NCBI RefSeq assembly: GCF_001591005.1
Contig: NZ_BCTY01000002.1
Coordinates: 62,001-126,000, forward strand
Length of the DNA stretch: 64,000 bases
Direction: 5' to 3'
Origin: Sphingomonas sanguinis NBRC 13937
GTDB taxonomy: Bacteria > Pseudomonadota > Alphaproteobacteria > Sphingomonadales > Sphingomonadaceae
The notes beneath the pieces were generated by a model. That model was not told where the DNA came from. It worked only from the letters and a program-made list of their open reading frames with translations, and made no database searches. Made by a program: the position numbers and the translations under genes. This document shows, one piece after another, positions 8,612 to 16,948 of this stretch; the stretch's first letter is position 1; every line of letters starts with the position of its first letter.

Positions 8612-9366
8612 AGGCCGACACCGATCACCACCGCAGCAAAACCCCGCTCCAGCACGCCCTTGCGCCCGCCGAGCCGTTTGCCCAGCGCAATTCCGCCGAT
8701 CGTGCCAACGACACCGCCCGCCACCAGCCATGCGGTGAGCGTCCAGTTGACCAGCCCCGATGCGGCATAGGACGCCGCGGTGGTCAGCCCCAGCGCGCTG
8801 ACCACCACCAGCGAGGTGCCGATGGCGAAGGGCAGCGGCATGGCGGTCGCCAGGACCAACCCCGGCACGATCAGGAACCCGCCACCGATCCCGAAGAACC
8901 CGGCGGCAAGCCCTACGCCCAGCCCGATTGGTATCAGACGCGGCAGCAGCGTCGCGGCACTCCCGCGCGTCAGCCGGACATCCGGCACCTCCGCCGTCCG
9001 TCGCGGTCGCAGCATCGAAAAGCCCACCCCGATCATCAGCAACCCGAACAGCACGAGCAGGCGCTTGCCGTCAAACGCCTTGCCCAGTTCCGCACCCAGC
9101 GCCGCCCCGATCATGCCCGACGCCGCGAACACACCCGCACAGCGCCACTTGACCCGGCCCGCCCGTGCATGACCGATCAGGCTGGCGACCGCATTGACCG
9201 TGACCGCCACCGCCGCCGTGCCGATCGCGGCATGGGGCGACCCGACGCCGACGACGTAGACCAGCAGCGGAACGGCCAGGATCGATCCACCCCCGCCGAC
9301 AAGGCCCAGGATCAGGCCGATCACCCCGCCCGAGGCGAGTGCGGCAAGGATGGTGAGGCTACTCAT
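8587..9366 (-). CDS. TauE/SafE-family sulfite/anion exporter
   Basis: 259 residues, eight predicted membrane helices in two repeats: LILGLVGGGGSILAVPLLVYVVG in the first half and GFFGIGGGFLIVPGLVLAT in the second. These paired GGGGS/GIGGGF loops are diagnostic of TauE/SafE (DUF81) transporters. It is third in the operon after the BigR-like repressor and the rhodanese gene (gap 7 nt), an arrangement known from Xylella and Agrobacterium bigR operons. There it is thought to export sulfite produced by persulfide oxidation. Its stop lies inside the 3' end of the convergent MFS gene. Confidence 0.88.
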   Translation of the reverse strand: MSSLTILAALASGGVIGLILGLVGGGGSILAVPLLVYVVGVGSPHAAIGTAAVAVTVNAVASLIGHARAGRVKWRCAGVFAASGMIGAALGAELGKAFDGKRLLVLFGLLMIGVGFSMLRPRRTAEVPDVRLTRGSAATLLPRLIPIGLGVGLAAGFFGIGGGFLIVPGLVLATAMPLPFAIGTSLVVVSALGLTTAASYAASGLVNWTLTAWLVAGGVVGTIGGIALGKRLGGRKGVLERGFAAVVIGVGLYVSASSL

Positions 9367-9373
9367 GACCGGC

Positions 9374-9892
9374 TTACGCGGCCGCGCGCCGGTTCCAGGG
9401 CATCAGGCGCAGCAGGTTGGCCATGCCGCACCAGCCACTCGCGCCCGCGAATATCAGCCCCGCGCCGACGAATGCTGACAGACCGAAAAAGCCGGGTGCG
9501 ACGAACAGGCCAAGCAGCACGCCGATCAGGACCAGTGCGCCCGCCGTGATCTGCACCTGACGCATGATTTCGATCGGCTGCGACCGATCGGTGAAGGTCG
9601 GATGGCCCGCGCCGCGCCACGCCTCGATCCCGCCGCCCAGGATATAGGCCGGGGCGGCGCCCGCCGCCGCGCGAAGCTGGTCCGCATTGGCTGCGGTACG
9701 CATTCCCGACTTGCAGTGAAAGACGATCGGCCTGCCGTCGCCCGCCAGCTCGCCGATCCGGTCGAGCGGCAGGTTCACGGCGCCGGCAATCCACTCGCGC
9801 GCATGTTCGTCGGCGCCACGAATATCGATCAGCCGCGCGCCTGCGGTGATGGCGGCGCGGGCTTCGGCGGGAGACAGGGTGACAAGCGTCAT
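9374..9892 (-). CDS. Rhodanese-like protein with C-terminal DUF2892 membrane domain
   Basis: 172 residues. Residues 1-105 are a rhodanese domain with active-site Cys60 in FHCKSGMR; residues about 110-172 form two membrane helices (ITAGALVLIGVLLGLFV and AFVGAGLIFAGASGW) ending GMANLLRLMPWNR, the DUF2892 pattern. ATG 9892 is chosen because the domain begins there; the frame is open upstream but would run into bigR. It probably handles sulfane sulfur at the membrane, moving a persulfide or generating sulfite with the divergent dioxygenase. It lies 4 nt after the repressor gene. Confidence 0.88.
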   Translation of the reverse strand: MTLVTLSPAEARAAITAGARLIDIRGADEHAREWIAGAVNLPLDRIGELAGDGRPIVFHCKSGMRTAANADQLRAAAGAAPAYILGGGIEAWRGAGHPTFTDRSQPIEIMRQVQITAGALVLIGVLLGLFVAPGFFGLSAFVGAGLIFAGASGWCGMANLLRLMPWNRRAAA

Positions 9893-9896
9893 CACA

Positions 9897-10220
9897 TCAG
9901 TCCTTGCAATAGAGTTGGTACAGGGTGGCGAGCAGCGTTTCGACGCGCGGGTCGGCGATGGCGTACCAGAGCGTCTGGCTCTCACGCCGATAGGTGACGA
10001 GGCCCTCGTCGCGCATCTTCGCGAGATGCTGCGAACAGGCGGATTGCGACAGGCCGACATCGCGGGCGAGATCGCCCACCGTCACCTCGCCATGTTCGAC
10101 CAGCTTGCACAGCAGCATCAGCCGGCGGGCGTTGCCGATGGCCTTCAGCGTGTCGGCCACGCCGCCCGCCTTTTTCTCGAACGTCGCCAGGTCCATCGGC
10201 GGTTTGAGCATCATCGCCAC
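9897..10220 (-). CDS. bigR: ArsR-family persulfide-sensing repressor (BigR/YgaV-like)
   Basis: 107 residues with a winged HTH (VGDLARDVGLSQSACSQHLAKM). It carries two cysteines at the positions that form the sulfide/persulfide switch in BigR: Cys38 (LLCKL) and Cys105 (LYCKD); a third, Cys62, lies in the recognition helix. There is no metal-binding ELCV-type motif of arsenic sensors. In BigR, reactive sulfur links the two cysteines and releases DNA. The gene heads the rhodanese-TauE operon and is divergent from the dioxygenase, with a 12-bp AT-rich palindrome between them. The symbol is by homology and context. Confidence 0.85.
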   Translation of the reverse strand: MAMMLKPPMDLATFEKKAGGVADTLKAIGNARRLMLLCKLVEHGEVTVGDLARDVGLSQSACSQHLAKMRDEGLVTYRRESQTLWYAIADPRVETLLATLYQLYCKD

Positions 10221-10249
10221 TCCATTAGATATTGCTTATGTAGTACTTC

Positions 10250-10261
10250 CTAATATATTAG
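10250..10261. promoter_or_regulatory. Perfect AT-rich palindrome, candidate BigR operator
   Basis: CTAATATATTAG is a perfect 12-bp dyad between the divergent repressor and dioxygenase genes. A related ATTAGATAT half lies at 10224-10232. BigR is known to bind AT-rich palindromes overlapping its promoter. The position allows control of both directions. Confidence 0.6.
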
Positions 10262-10282
10262 CAAGGGCGAATGGAGGACATG

Positions 10283-11161
10283 ATGACCCAACCGGTGATC
10301 GAGGCGTTTTTCGACGAACCGACCAACACGATCAGTTATCTGGTCGGCGATCCTGTCACGCGCGCCGCCGCCGTGATCGATCCGGTGCTGGATTTCGACA
10401 TGCCGAGCGGTGCCGCCGATACCCGGTCGGCCGAGAGAATCCTGGCCTTCGCACGCGAACAGGACTGGCGGATCGCGATGGTGCTGGAAACGCATGCCCA
10501 TGCCGATCACCTGTCGGCCGCTCCCTTCATCAAGGCCGCCACGGGCGCGTGGATTGGGATCGGCGCGGCGATCCGCGACGTGCAGAATATCTTCCGCCCG
10601 ATGTTCGCGATGAAGGATTTGAAGACCGACGGCTCGGACTTCGACCGGTTGTTCGAGGATGGCGACCGCTTTGCGATTGGCGACCTGGCCGTGGAGGTGC
10701 TGCACGTACCCGGCCATACGCCAGCGGACATCGCATACCGGATCGGCGACGCCGCGTTCGTCGGCGACACGCTGTTCATGCCCGACTATGGCACGGCGCG
10801 CGCCGACTTTCCGGGCGGCGATGCGCGAACGCTCTATCGCTCGATCCGTCGATTGCTGGCGCTCCCCGACGAGACGCGGCTGTTCCTGTGCCATGATTAC
10901 AAGGCGCCCGGCCGCGACCATTATCGCTGGGAAACGACGGTCGGTGAACAGAGGCGCGACAGCGTCCATGTCCATGACGGGGTCAGCGAGGACGACTTCG
11001 TCGCCATGCGCGAGCGGCGCGATGCCGGGCTGTCGGTCCCGAAGCTGCTGCTGCCCGCGATCCAGGTCAATATCCGCGCCGGTCGCTTCCATCGGGCCGA
11101 GGCGAACGGCGTATCCTATCTGCGCATCCCGGTGACGTGGGCATCATCCGCTATGCCGTGA
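10283..11161 (+). CDS. blh: Persulfide dioxygenase (Blh/ETHE1-like metallo-beta-lactamase fold)
   Basis: 292 residues from ATG 10283, 5 nt after GGAGG; an ATG three bases earlier is possible. The metal motif THAHADH (His71, His73, Asp75, His76) and later HVPGHTPADIAY, GDTLFMPDYGTARADFPGG and FLCHDYK match the type of persulfide dioxygenase found with bigR. The family oxidises glutathione persulfide to sulfite using mononuclear iron. Together with the divergent repressor, rhodanese and TauE-type exporter it forms a sulfide-detoxification set. The 3' end overlaps the convergent chromate transporter gene by 11 nt. Confidence 0.88.
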   Translation: MTQPVIEAFFDEPTNTISYLVGDPVTRAAAVIDPVLDFDMPSGAADTRSAERILAFAREQDWRIAMVLETHAHADHLSAAPFIKAATGAWIGIGAAIRDVQNIFRPMFAMKDLKTDGSDFDRLFEDGDRFAIGDLAVEVLHVPGHTPADIAYRIGDAAFVGDTLFMPDYGTARADFPGGDARTLYRSIRRLLALPDETRLFLCHDYKAPGRDHYRWETTVGEQRRDSVHVHDGVSEDDFVAMRERRDAGLSVPKLLLPAIQVNIRAGRFHRAEANGVSYLRIPVTWASSAMP

Positions 11162-12350
11162 CGGCGTGCGCCCATGAAGCCGCCACCAGCATCACCACCA
11201 AGGCGATCGGGGGGAAATGCCAGCGCATCAGGGCGACGATCCCCGCCGCGACCAGCAGCATGTCGAAGATCGAGCCGATCCCGCTCGTCCACAGCGGATC
11301 GTACAGGGTCCAGGCCAAGATGCCGACAACGGCGGCATTGACGCCCGCCACGCCTGCGCGCGCCGCCGGATGATGTCGCAGCCACGACCAGAAGGGCAGG
11401 ACGCCGATGACGATCAGCAACCCTGGCAGGAATATGCCCATTAGGGCGGGCACTGCGCCCCAGGGACTATGCGCCGCGACCGCCCCCAGATAGGCGGCGA
11501 TCGCGAATAGCGGTCCGGGCAAGGCCTGCGCGGCGCCATAGCCGCCCAGGAACTGGTCATCGGTCATGAGACCCGTCGGCACCAGATCAGCACGCAACAG
11601 CGGCAGGACGACATGCCCTCCGCCGAACACCAGCGCCCCTGCCCGGTAGAAGATGGCGAAAATCTCGGAACCCATACCTCCCGCCAGCATGGGGAGACCG
11701 ACCAGCAGCACCACAAACAGGGTCAGGCTGATCACCCCCAGTCGCCGCGAAACAGTCATGGCCAGCCCTGTAGCGGGCGAAGCCGGAAGTGCGCGGCACA
11801 GCGCCAGTCCCCCGGCCGCGCCGATCAGGATCGCGGCAATCTGTCCCACCGCGCCGCCGACCAGTGCCAGTACCAGCGCGGCGGCCAGGGCGATGCCCCG
11901 CCGCCGCCAATTTGGCGTCAGCGTCTGCGCCATGCCCCAGACCGCCTGGGCGACGACGATGATCGCCACCAGCTTCAGGCCATGGATCACAGCCTTGGCA
12001 AGCTCGCCATGCAGCCGCGCCGAACCATAGGCGACCGCCAGCATGATGAGCGCGGATGGCAGCGTGAATCCCAGCCAGGCTGCCAGTGCCCCCAGAGGCC
12101 CCGCCCGCCACAGCCCCAGAAGGAAACCGGTCTGGCTGGAGGCCGGGCCGGGCAGGAACTGGCACAGGGCGACGATCTCGCCATAGGCCTGCTCGCCAAT
12201 CCAGCGGCGGCGGGTGACCAGGTCCTGGCGGAAATAGCCCAGATGCGCGATGGGCCCGCCGAACGCGGTCAGTCCCAGCTTCAGAAAGACGAGAAACACC
12301 TCGCCCGCCCGCCGCCATGCCGTCGGCTTGCTATCCAACACCACCGTCAT
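11151..12350 (-). CDS. chrA: Chromate efflux transporter (CHR family)
   Basis: 399 residues, the full two-domain length of ChrA. Each half carries the family signature: FLKLGLTAFGGPIAHLGYFR with CQFLPGPASSQTGFLLG in the N-terminal half, and YRAGALVFGGGHVVLPLL with GYGAAQALPGPLFAIAAYLG in the C-terminal half. Such proteins export chromate, probably through proton antiport; sulfate may compete. There is no chrB or other resistance gene beside it. Its position next to sulfur genes may mean a sulfur-oxyanion role instead (inference). Confidence 0.9.
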   Translation of the reverse strand: MTVVLDSKPTAWRRAGEVFLVFLKLGLTAFGGPIAHLGYFRQDLVTRRRWIGEQAYGEIVALCQFLPGPASSQTGFLLGLWRAGPLGALAAWLGFTLPSALIMLAVAYGSARLHGELAKAVIHGLKLVAIIVVAQAVWGMAQTLTPNWRRRGIALAAALVLALVGGAVGQIAAILIGAAGGLALCRALPASPATGLAMTVSRRLGVISLTLFVVLLVGLPMLAGGMGSEIFAIFYRAGALVFGGGHVVLPLLRADLVPTGLMTDDQFLGGYGAAQALPGPLFAIAAYLGAVAAHSPWGAVPALMGIFLPGLLIVIGVLPFWSWLRHHPAARAGVAGVNAAVVGILAWTLYDPLWTSGIGSIFDMLLVAAGIVALMRWHFPPIALVVMLVAASWAHAVTA

Positions 12351-12624
12351 GGCATCCCCCTAGCACGACAGACAAGCCATGACATGGCGCGGCATTAGGC
12401 GTTCGAGGCGTAGCGGACCGTCTCGGCTATTTCTCCAGCAACTGCCTAGCGCAGGTCCGGACGTGGTCGGCGATCAACCAGAAATCCGATTGGTCTCGCC
12501 CATGATATGTCATTACGTTGACATCACATGGATCAGACCGAAGCGTACCTTTCTTAAGCGTCCAGCAAAGATCCAGCAAAAATTGGCCATTATCGGCTCG
12601 CTCGAAAGACGAAGGGGGACGAAC

Positions 12625-14310
12625 GTGGCTTCACAGCGATTGGGATTTCGGGACGCGATAGGCTGGCTATCGCAGATTATCGGCCCCGATGCCGCCTATG
12701 TGCGGTTGGGGCTTGTCTATACCATGGCGATCAGCCTGCTCGCCCTGGCGACACCGATCTCGGTCCAGCTGCTGATCAACAGCGTCGCGAACACCGCCAT
12801 GCCCGCGCCGCTCTGGGCACTGTCGGGCGTGCTGCTGCTGCTCTTGCTGATGGTCGCGGGGCTCAGCGCGTTGCGGGTGTGGATCATGGCGGCGTTCGAG
12901 CGGCGGCTGTTCTCGCGCGTGGTGGCCGAAGTCACGCTGCGCGCGGTCCATGCCCAGGACCCCTTCTTCGCCGATGGCAATCGCGGCGACCTGTTCAACC
13001 GCTATTTCGATCTGGTGGTCGTGCAGAAATCGGTGCCCAGCCTGGTCATCGGCGCCTTTACCATCGTGCTGCAGGCGGTCATCGGGCTGACGATCACCAG
13101 CTTCTACCACCCCGTCTTCCTGGCGTTCAACACCGTGCTCGTTGCGGCGGTCCTGCTGGTTTGGATGCTGTGGCGGCGCGGGGCGATCAGCGGGGCGGTG
13201 GCGCTCAGCCATGCCAAGCACAATGCCGCGCGCTGGCTGGAAAGCGTGGGCGGATCGAACGGCTTCTACAAGTCGCTGCGCCATCTCGATTTCGCTATGG
13301 ACCGGTCGGAGGCGGTGACCGCCAGCTATGTCGGCACCCATCGCCGCTATTTCCGCTATCAGTTCGCCCAGACCGTCGCGTTCCTGCTGATCTATGCCTT
13401 TGCCAGCGCGGGGCTGCTGCTGCTGGGCGGCATGTTGATCCTGAAGGGGCAGTTGTCGCTGGGCCAGCTGGTCGCGGCTGAGCTGATCCTGTCGGGCGTC
13501 TTCTACGGCATCTCGCAGCTCGGCTGGTATCTCGACACCTTCTATGATCTGGCGGCGAGCTCGGAGGAGCTGTCGCTGCTCTTCGCCATTCCGCAGGAAC
13601 CCAATGTGCGCGGCGACAATGGCCCGCGTGACGGGGCCGTTAAGATCACGGATGTCGTGTTCGACGATGCCCGCTACAATCTGGCGTTGGCGGCGGGCGA
13701 TCAGCTGGTCACCGTCGCCGAGCCGGGGGCGGAGCGTCGCCTGGCGATGCTGCTGAAACGCCACTGCCTGCCCGATCGCGGGCTGATCCAGATTGGAGGA
13801 GGCGATCTGGGTTCGTTCGACATGTACCATCTGCGCTCCGACGTGACGGTGCTCGACCGGTCGACGATCGTCGAGGTGACGATCCGCGAATATCTGCGCC
13901 TGGCCTCGGGCGAGCTGGTGCAGGATGCGATGCAGGCGCTGGCCATCGTCGGGCTGGAACGTCGCCTGGCGAGCCTGCCGCAGGGCTTGGACACACTGCT
14001 CGGCTCGACCGGCTATCCGCTCAGCGTCGGCGAGACCATGGCACTGAAACTCGCCAATGCGCTCCTCGTCCGTCCCAAGCTGTTGCTGCTGGGCCAGCTT
14101 TACGACTTGCTGCCGCCCGAACGGCTGGTGGCGGCGCTGCGGCTGCTCAAGGCGCATGGGACGACCGTGCTGCTCTGCACCGGGCGGCCCGAGGACCTGG
14201 AACTCGATGGCTATCTTCATCTCGGCATGACCGAGCAGCGCCGCTTCACGCGGCTCGCCGATCTTCAGACCGCTTGCCAGCAGGAGGGCGCCGATGTCGC
14301 ATCCGCCTGA
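12625..14310 (+). CDS. ABC-transporter-like membrane protein with degenerate nucleotide-binding domain
   Basis: 561 residues from GTG 12625, preceded by GAAGGGGG; open frame further upstream is unlike coding sequence. Residues about 20-330 are an ABC type-1 membrane domain with about six helices (LGLVYTMAISLLALATPISV; LVIGAFTIVLQAVIGLTI; VAFLLIYAFASAGLLLLGG). Residues about 345-555 align with an ATPase domain, but the Walker A segment reads AEPGAERR (365-372, Lys-Ser replaced by Arg-Arg), Walker B reads LLLLGQ (486-491, Asp-Glu lost), and the H-loop reads CTGR (518-521, His lost). Only an LSVGE remnant (466-470) recalls the signature. It is first in a coupled operon with a membrane-fusion protein and a TolC-type channel. 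It probably cannot hydrolyse ATP. Confidence 0.85.
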   Translation: MASQRLGFRDAIGWLSQIIGPDAAYVRLGLVYTMAISLLALATPISVQLLINSVANTAMPAPLWALSGVLLLLLLMVAGLSALRVWIMAAFERRLFSRVVAEVTLRAVHAQDPFFADGNRGDLFNRYFDLVVVQKSVPSLVIGAFTIVLQAVIGLTITSFYHPVFLAFNTVLVAAVLLVWMLWRRGAISGAVALSHAKHNAARWLESVGGSNGFYKSLRHLDFAMDRSEAVTASYVGTHRRYFRYQFAQTVAFLLIYAFASAGLLLLGGMLILKGQLSLGQLVAAELILSGVFYGISQLGWYLDTFYDLAASSEELSLLFAIPQEPNVRGDNGPRDGAVKITDVVFDDARYNLALAAGDQLVTVAEPGAERRLAMLLKRHCLPDRGLIQIGGGDLGSFDMYHLRSDVTVLDRSTIVEVTIREYLRLASGELVQDAMQALAIVGLERRLASLPQGLDTLLGSTGYPLSVGETMALKLANALLVRPKLLLLGQLYDLLPPERLVAALRLLKAHGTTVLLCTGRPEDLELDGYLHLGMTEQRRFTRLADLQTACQQEGADVASA

Positions 14311-15367
14311 ACATCTCGCGCATTTCCGCACGCTCGCCTCGCTGCGCCCGCCCCGGGTTACCGTCGCCATCGCGTGGATCGTGACCGTGGGGATCGCCGC
14401 GACCATCTTCATCCTGTTCTTCGTACCCTGGCTGCAGACCGCCCAGGGGCGCGGTCAGGTCGTCTCGCTCGATCCCCAGGACCGGGCGCAGGACGTGACC
14501 GCCCTGGTCCCCGGTCGGGTCGAGCGCTGGTACGTCCATGACGGCCAGCATGTTCGGCGCGGTGACCCGATCGCCCGCATCATCGACCTCGACCCCAACC
14601 TCCTGTCCCGCCTCGCCGCCGAGCGGGCGCAGGTGAAGGCAGAGATCGCCTCCGTCCGCCAGTCGCAGGCGGTCGCCCAGCTCGACGTCAACCGCACCCG
14701 CCAGCTCTATTCCGAAGGGCTGGCCTCGCGGCGCGATTACGAGCAGGCGCAGATCAAGGTCGCGGACTCCGGTGCCAAGCTGGCGGAGTCGCGCGCCAAG
14801 CTGAACCGGATCGAGGTCCAGCTCAACCGACAGTCGGCGCAGCTCGTCCGGGCGCCGCGCGATGGCCGCATCCAGAATCTGAACGCCGCAGCCGGCGGCG
14901 CGCTGGTGTCGGCAGGCACCGCGCTGGCCGTCGTGGCCCCCGAACAGGTCGAACGCGCGGTCGAGCTGATGATCGACGGCCGCGACGTGCCGCTGCTCCG
15001 TCCCGGCGGCCCGGTGCGCCTGGAGTTCGAGGGTTGGCCCGCTATCCAGTTCAGCGGCTGGCCTTCCGTCGCCTATGGCTTTTTCGACGGTCGCGTCCGT
15101 ACCATCGATCCCAATGCCAATGCGCAGGGGCTGTTCCGTATCCTGGTCGAACCCATGCCTGGCAAGCCCGCCTGGCCGGAGCGCCGCTTCGTCCGGCTGG
15201 GCGGCAAGGTGCAGGGCTGGGTCCAGGGGCAGACGGTCACCGTCGGCTATGAACTCTGGCGCCAGCTCAATGACTTCCCGCTGGAATTCGGTCAGACCGC
15301 GACCGACAAGAATGCGGACAAGGACGACGACAAGAAGATCGCGGCCAAGGCGGGGAAACCGAAATGA
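14294..15367 (+). CDS. HlyD-family membrane-fusion (periplasmic adaptor) protein
   Basis: 357 residues. A single membrane anchor (residues about 24-46, VTVAIAWIVTVGIAATIFIL) is followed by a biotinyl-lipoyl-like half-domain (ALVPGRVERWYVHDGQHVRRGDPIARI). Next comes a coiled coil rich in Ala, Gln and Arg (about 100-185), the second lipoyl half (VRAPRDGRIQNLNAAAGGALVSAGTAL) and a beta-barrel region. The C-terminus is a lysine/aspartate-rich tail. The ATG lies inside the end of the ABC-like gene (17-nt overlap), so translation is coupled. It should connect that inner-membrane protein to the TolC-like channel encoded next. Confidence 0.9.
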   Translation: MSHPPEHLAHFRTLASLRPPRVTVAIAWIVTVGIAATIFILFFVPWLQTAQGRGQVVSLDPQDRAQDVTALVPGRVERWYVHDGQHVRRGDPIARIIDLDPNLLSRLAAERAQVKAEIASVRQSQAVAQLDVNRTRQLYSEGLASRRDYEQAQIKVADSGAKLAESRAKLNRIEVQLNRQSAQLVRAPRDGRIQNLNAAAGGALVSAGTALAVVAPEQVERAVELMIDGRDVPLLRPGGPVRLEFEGWPAIQFSGWPSVAYGFFDGRVRTIDPNANAQGLFRILVEPMPGKPAWPERRFVRLGGKVQGWVQGQTVTVGYELWRQLNDFPLEFGQTATDKNADKDDDKKIAAKAGKPK

Positions 15368-16821
15368 TCCGGCCCCTGATGCTCTCCCCCCTGCTGGCCG
15401 CCCTGCCCCTGTTCGCAGGTCCCGCCCTCGCCCAGCGGATCGAGGCCAACCCCGCCCCCGCCCCGGCCGCCGCCACGTCCGCCCCGCTGACGCTGGACGA
15501 GGTGCTGCGGACCTCCGCGCGCGCCGCGCCGCAGATCGTCGAGGCACTGGCCAAGATCCGCAGCGCGGAGGGGCGCGCCCTTACCGCCAGCGGTGCCTTC
15601 GACACGGTGTTCGAGGCGGAGGGACGGTCGCGCACGCTGGGCTATTATGACGGCACCGTCGCCTCGGCGGGCGTCACCCGGCCGCTGAGCGACAATGGCG
15701 GTTATCTCTATGGTGACTACCGCGTCAGCCGGGGTAATTTCCCCGTATATGAGGACAAGAGCTATACCAACCGGCTGGGCGAGGTGAAGGTCGGCGCGCT
15801 CTATTCCCTTCTGCGCGACCGGCTGGTGGACGAGCGGCGGACGCGGCGGACGCTGGCATCGGGCGATATCGACATCGCCCGGTTCGAGCGGGAAGCCGTC
15901 GCCATCGGTGTGCAGCGGCGCGCCATCGACGCCTATCAGAACTGGGTCGCGGCGGGTCTGCGCCTGCGGGCCTATCGCGACCTGCTCCAGTTGTCCGAAA
16001 GTCGGCGCAGCGGCCTCGCCCGCCAGGTGGAGCTGGGCGCGCGGCCCGACATTCTGCTGGCCGAGAACGATCAGAACCTCGTTCGCCGCCGGGCGCTGGT
16101 GGTGCGGGCCGAGGGCGACTTCCAGACCGCCGCCAATGCCCTGTCCCTCTATTACCGCGACGCGGCAGGGGACCCGGTGCTGGTCGGGCCGGAGCGATTG
16201 CCCGCCGACGCCACCGCCTTGTCCGGCGTGGCGGCGATCGCGCGCCAGGATTTCGAGCGGCGACGGCCCGATCTTCAGATGCTGCTCGCCCGGATCGATC
16301 AGGGATCGGCGCGGCTGGCGCTGGCGCAGAACGACCTGCGTCCCCGGCTCGACCTGCGCGGCGAGATGGCGAAGGATGTCGGTCCGGTCGGCCTGGGCGG
16401 TTCTTCTCGCACGCCGCTCGAAGCCGCGATCGGCTTTCGCTTTTCCCTGCCGCTCCAGAACCGCGCCGCCAAGGGCAAGATCGTCGAGGCGCAGGCGGAG
16501 ATGGACGCACTGGCCGCCCGCAGCCGCTTCGTGCGCGACCAGATCGCGGTCGAGGTGGAGGGCATCTCGATCGGCGTCGGCGCGAGCGAAAAGCTGGTAA
16601 CCATCGCCGAACAGGAGCGCCAACTCGCCGAACGCCTGGCCGCCGCCGAGCGGCGACGCTTCGAGCTGGGGTCGAGCGACTTCTTCCTGGTCAACCAGCG
16701 CGAGGAAACGGCGAACGACGCCCGCGTCCGCCTGATCGACGCACAGGCCCGCATCGCCGCCGCCCGCGCCGAACTCGCCGCCGCCACCGCCGACCGCGCC
16801 GCCCTGGGGCTGGAGCCGTGA
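15364..16821 (+). CDS. TolC-family outer-membrane channel
   Basis: 485 residues. The signal peptide (MIRPLMLSPLLAALPLFAG, cleavage near ALAQ) precedes two TolC repeats. The first begins LTLDEVLRTSARAAPQIVEALAKI and contains long amphipathic helices; the second contains RRPDLQMLLARIDQGSARLALAQNDLRPRLDL, a typical OEP family feature. The C-terminal helix RRFELGSSDFFLVNQREE is also diagnostic. The ATG overlaps the adaptor stop (ATGA), so it closes a three-gene export operon. A hairpin follows the stop codon. The exported compound is unknown. Confidence 0.9.
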   Translation: MIRPLMLSPLLAALPLFAGPALAQRIEANPAPAPAAATSAPLTLDEVLRTSARAAPQIVEALAKIRSAEGRALTASGAFDTVFEAEGRSRTLGYYDGTVASAGVTRPLSDNGGYLYGDYRVSRGNFPVYEDKSYTNRLGEVKVGALYSLLRDRLVDERRTRRTLASGDIDIARFEREAVAIGVQRRAIDAYQNWVAAGLRLRAYRDLLQLSESRRSGLARQVELGARPDILLAENDQNLVRRRALVVRAEGDFQTAANALSLYYRDAAGDPVLVGPERLPADATALSGVAAIARQDFERRRPDLQMLLARIDQGSARLALAQNDLRPRLDLRGEMAKDVGPVGLGGSSRTPLEAAIGFRFSLPLQNRAAKGKIVEAQAEMDALAARSRFVRDQIAVEVEGISIGVGASEKLVTIAEQERQLAERLAAAERRRFELGSSDFFLVNQREETANDARVRLIDAQARIAAARAELAAATADRAALGLEP

Positions 16822-16843
16822 TGTCGGGGAGCGGACCCGACAT
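16821..16843 (+). terminator. Hairpin directly after the exporter operon
   Basis: ATGTCGGG (16821-16828) pairs perfectly with CCCGACAT (16836-16843) across a 7-nt loop, starting at the last base of the TolC-type gene's stop. No T-tract follows, so it may be a mRNA 3' stabiliser or a Rho-assisted end rather than an intrinsic terminator. Confidence 0.4.
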
Positions 16844-16883
16844 TCAGAAGGGCGTCCGCAGCCCATGGCTGGCGGGCAGCCAT

Positions 16884-16899
16884 ATTGACCATGGTCAAT
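16884..16899. promoter_or_regulatory. FNR/FixK-type box upstream of the GNAT gene
   Basis: A 16-bp perfect palindrome whose core TTGACCATGGTCAA fits the TTGA-N6-TCAA consensus of FNR/FixK/Dnr regulators. It lies 49 nt before the acetyltransferase start. A second inverted repeat (CATGCGC ... GCGCATG) follows immediately. The motif match is direct; the regulator and its activity are inference. Confidence 0.6.
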
Positions 16900-16948
16900 G
16901 TCATGCGCGGCCGGACGGCGCATGATCCTCTCATCCCAGGAGGACATG

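Noticed and set aside
12519-12547. TTGACA element as promoter of the exporter operon
   Set aside because: The -35 is perfect, but no acceptable -10 lies at 16-18 bp, so I did not list it as a promoter.
12379-12624. N-terminal extension of the ABC-like gene
   Set aside because: The translation has charged, non-homologous sequence, and a good ribosome site precedes GTG 12625; this part is probably leader DNA.
12625-14310. Sequencing error or frameshift as the cause of the missing Walker motifs
   Set aside because: The frame is continuous, flanking NBD segments align in the same frame, and three separate motifs are lost by substitution.
12667-14412. 581-residue minus-strand frame opposite the ABC-like gene
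   Set aside because: Gln/His/Arg-rich low-complexity translation, no motifs; the plus-strand frame has membrane helices and operon partners.
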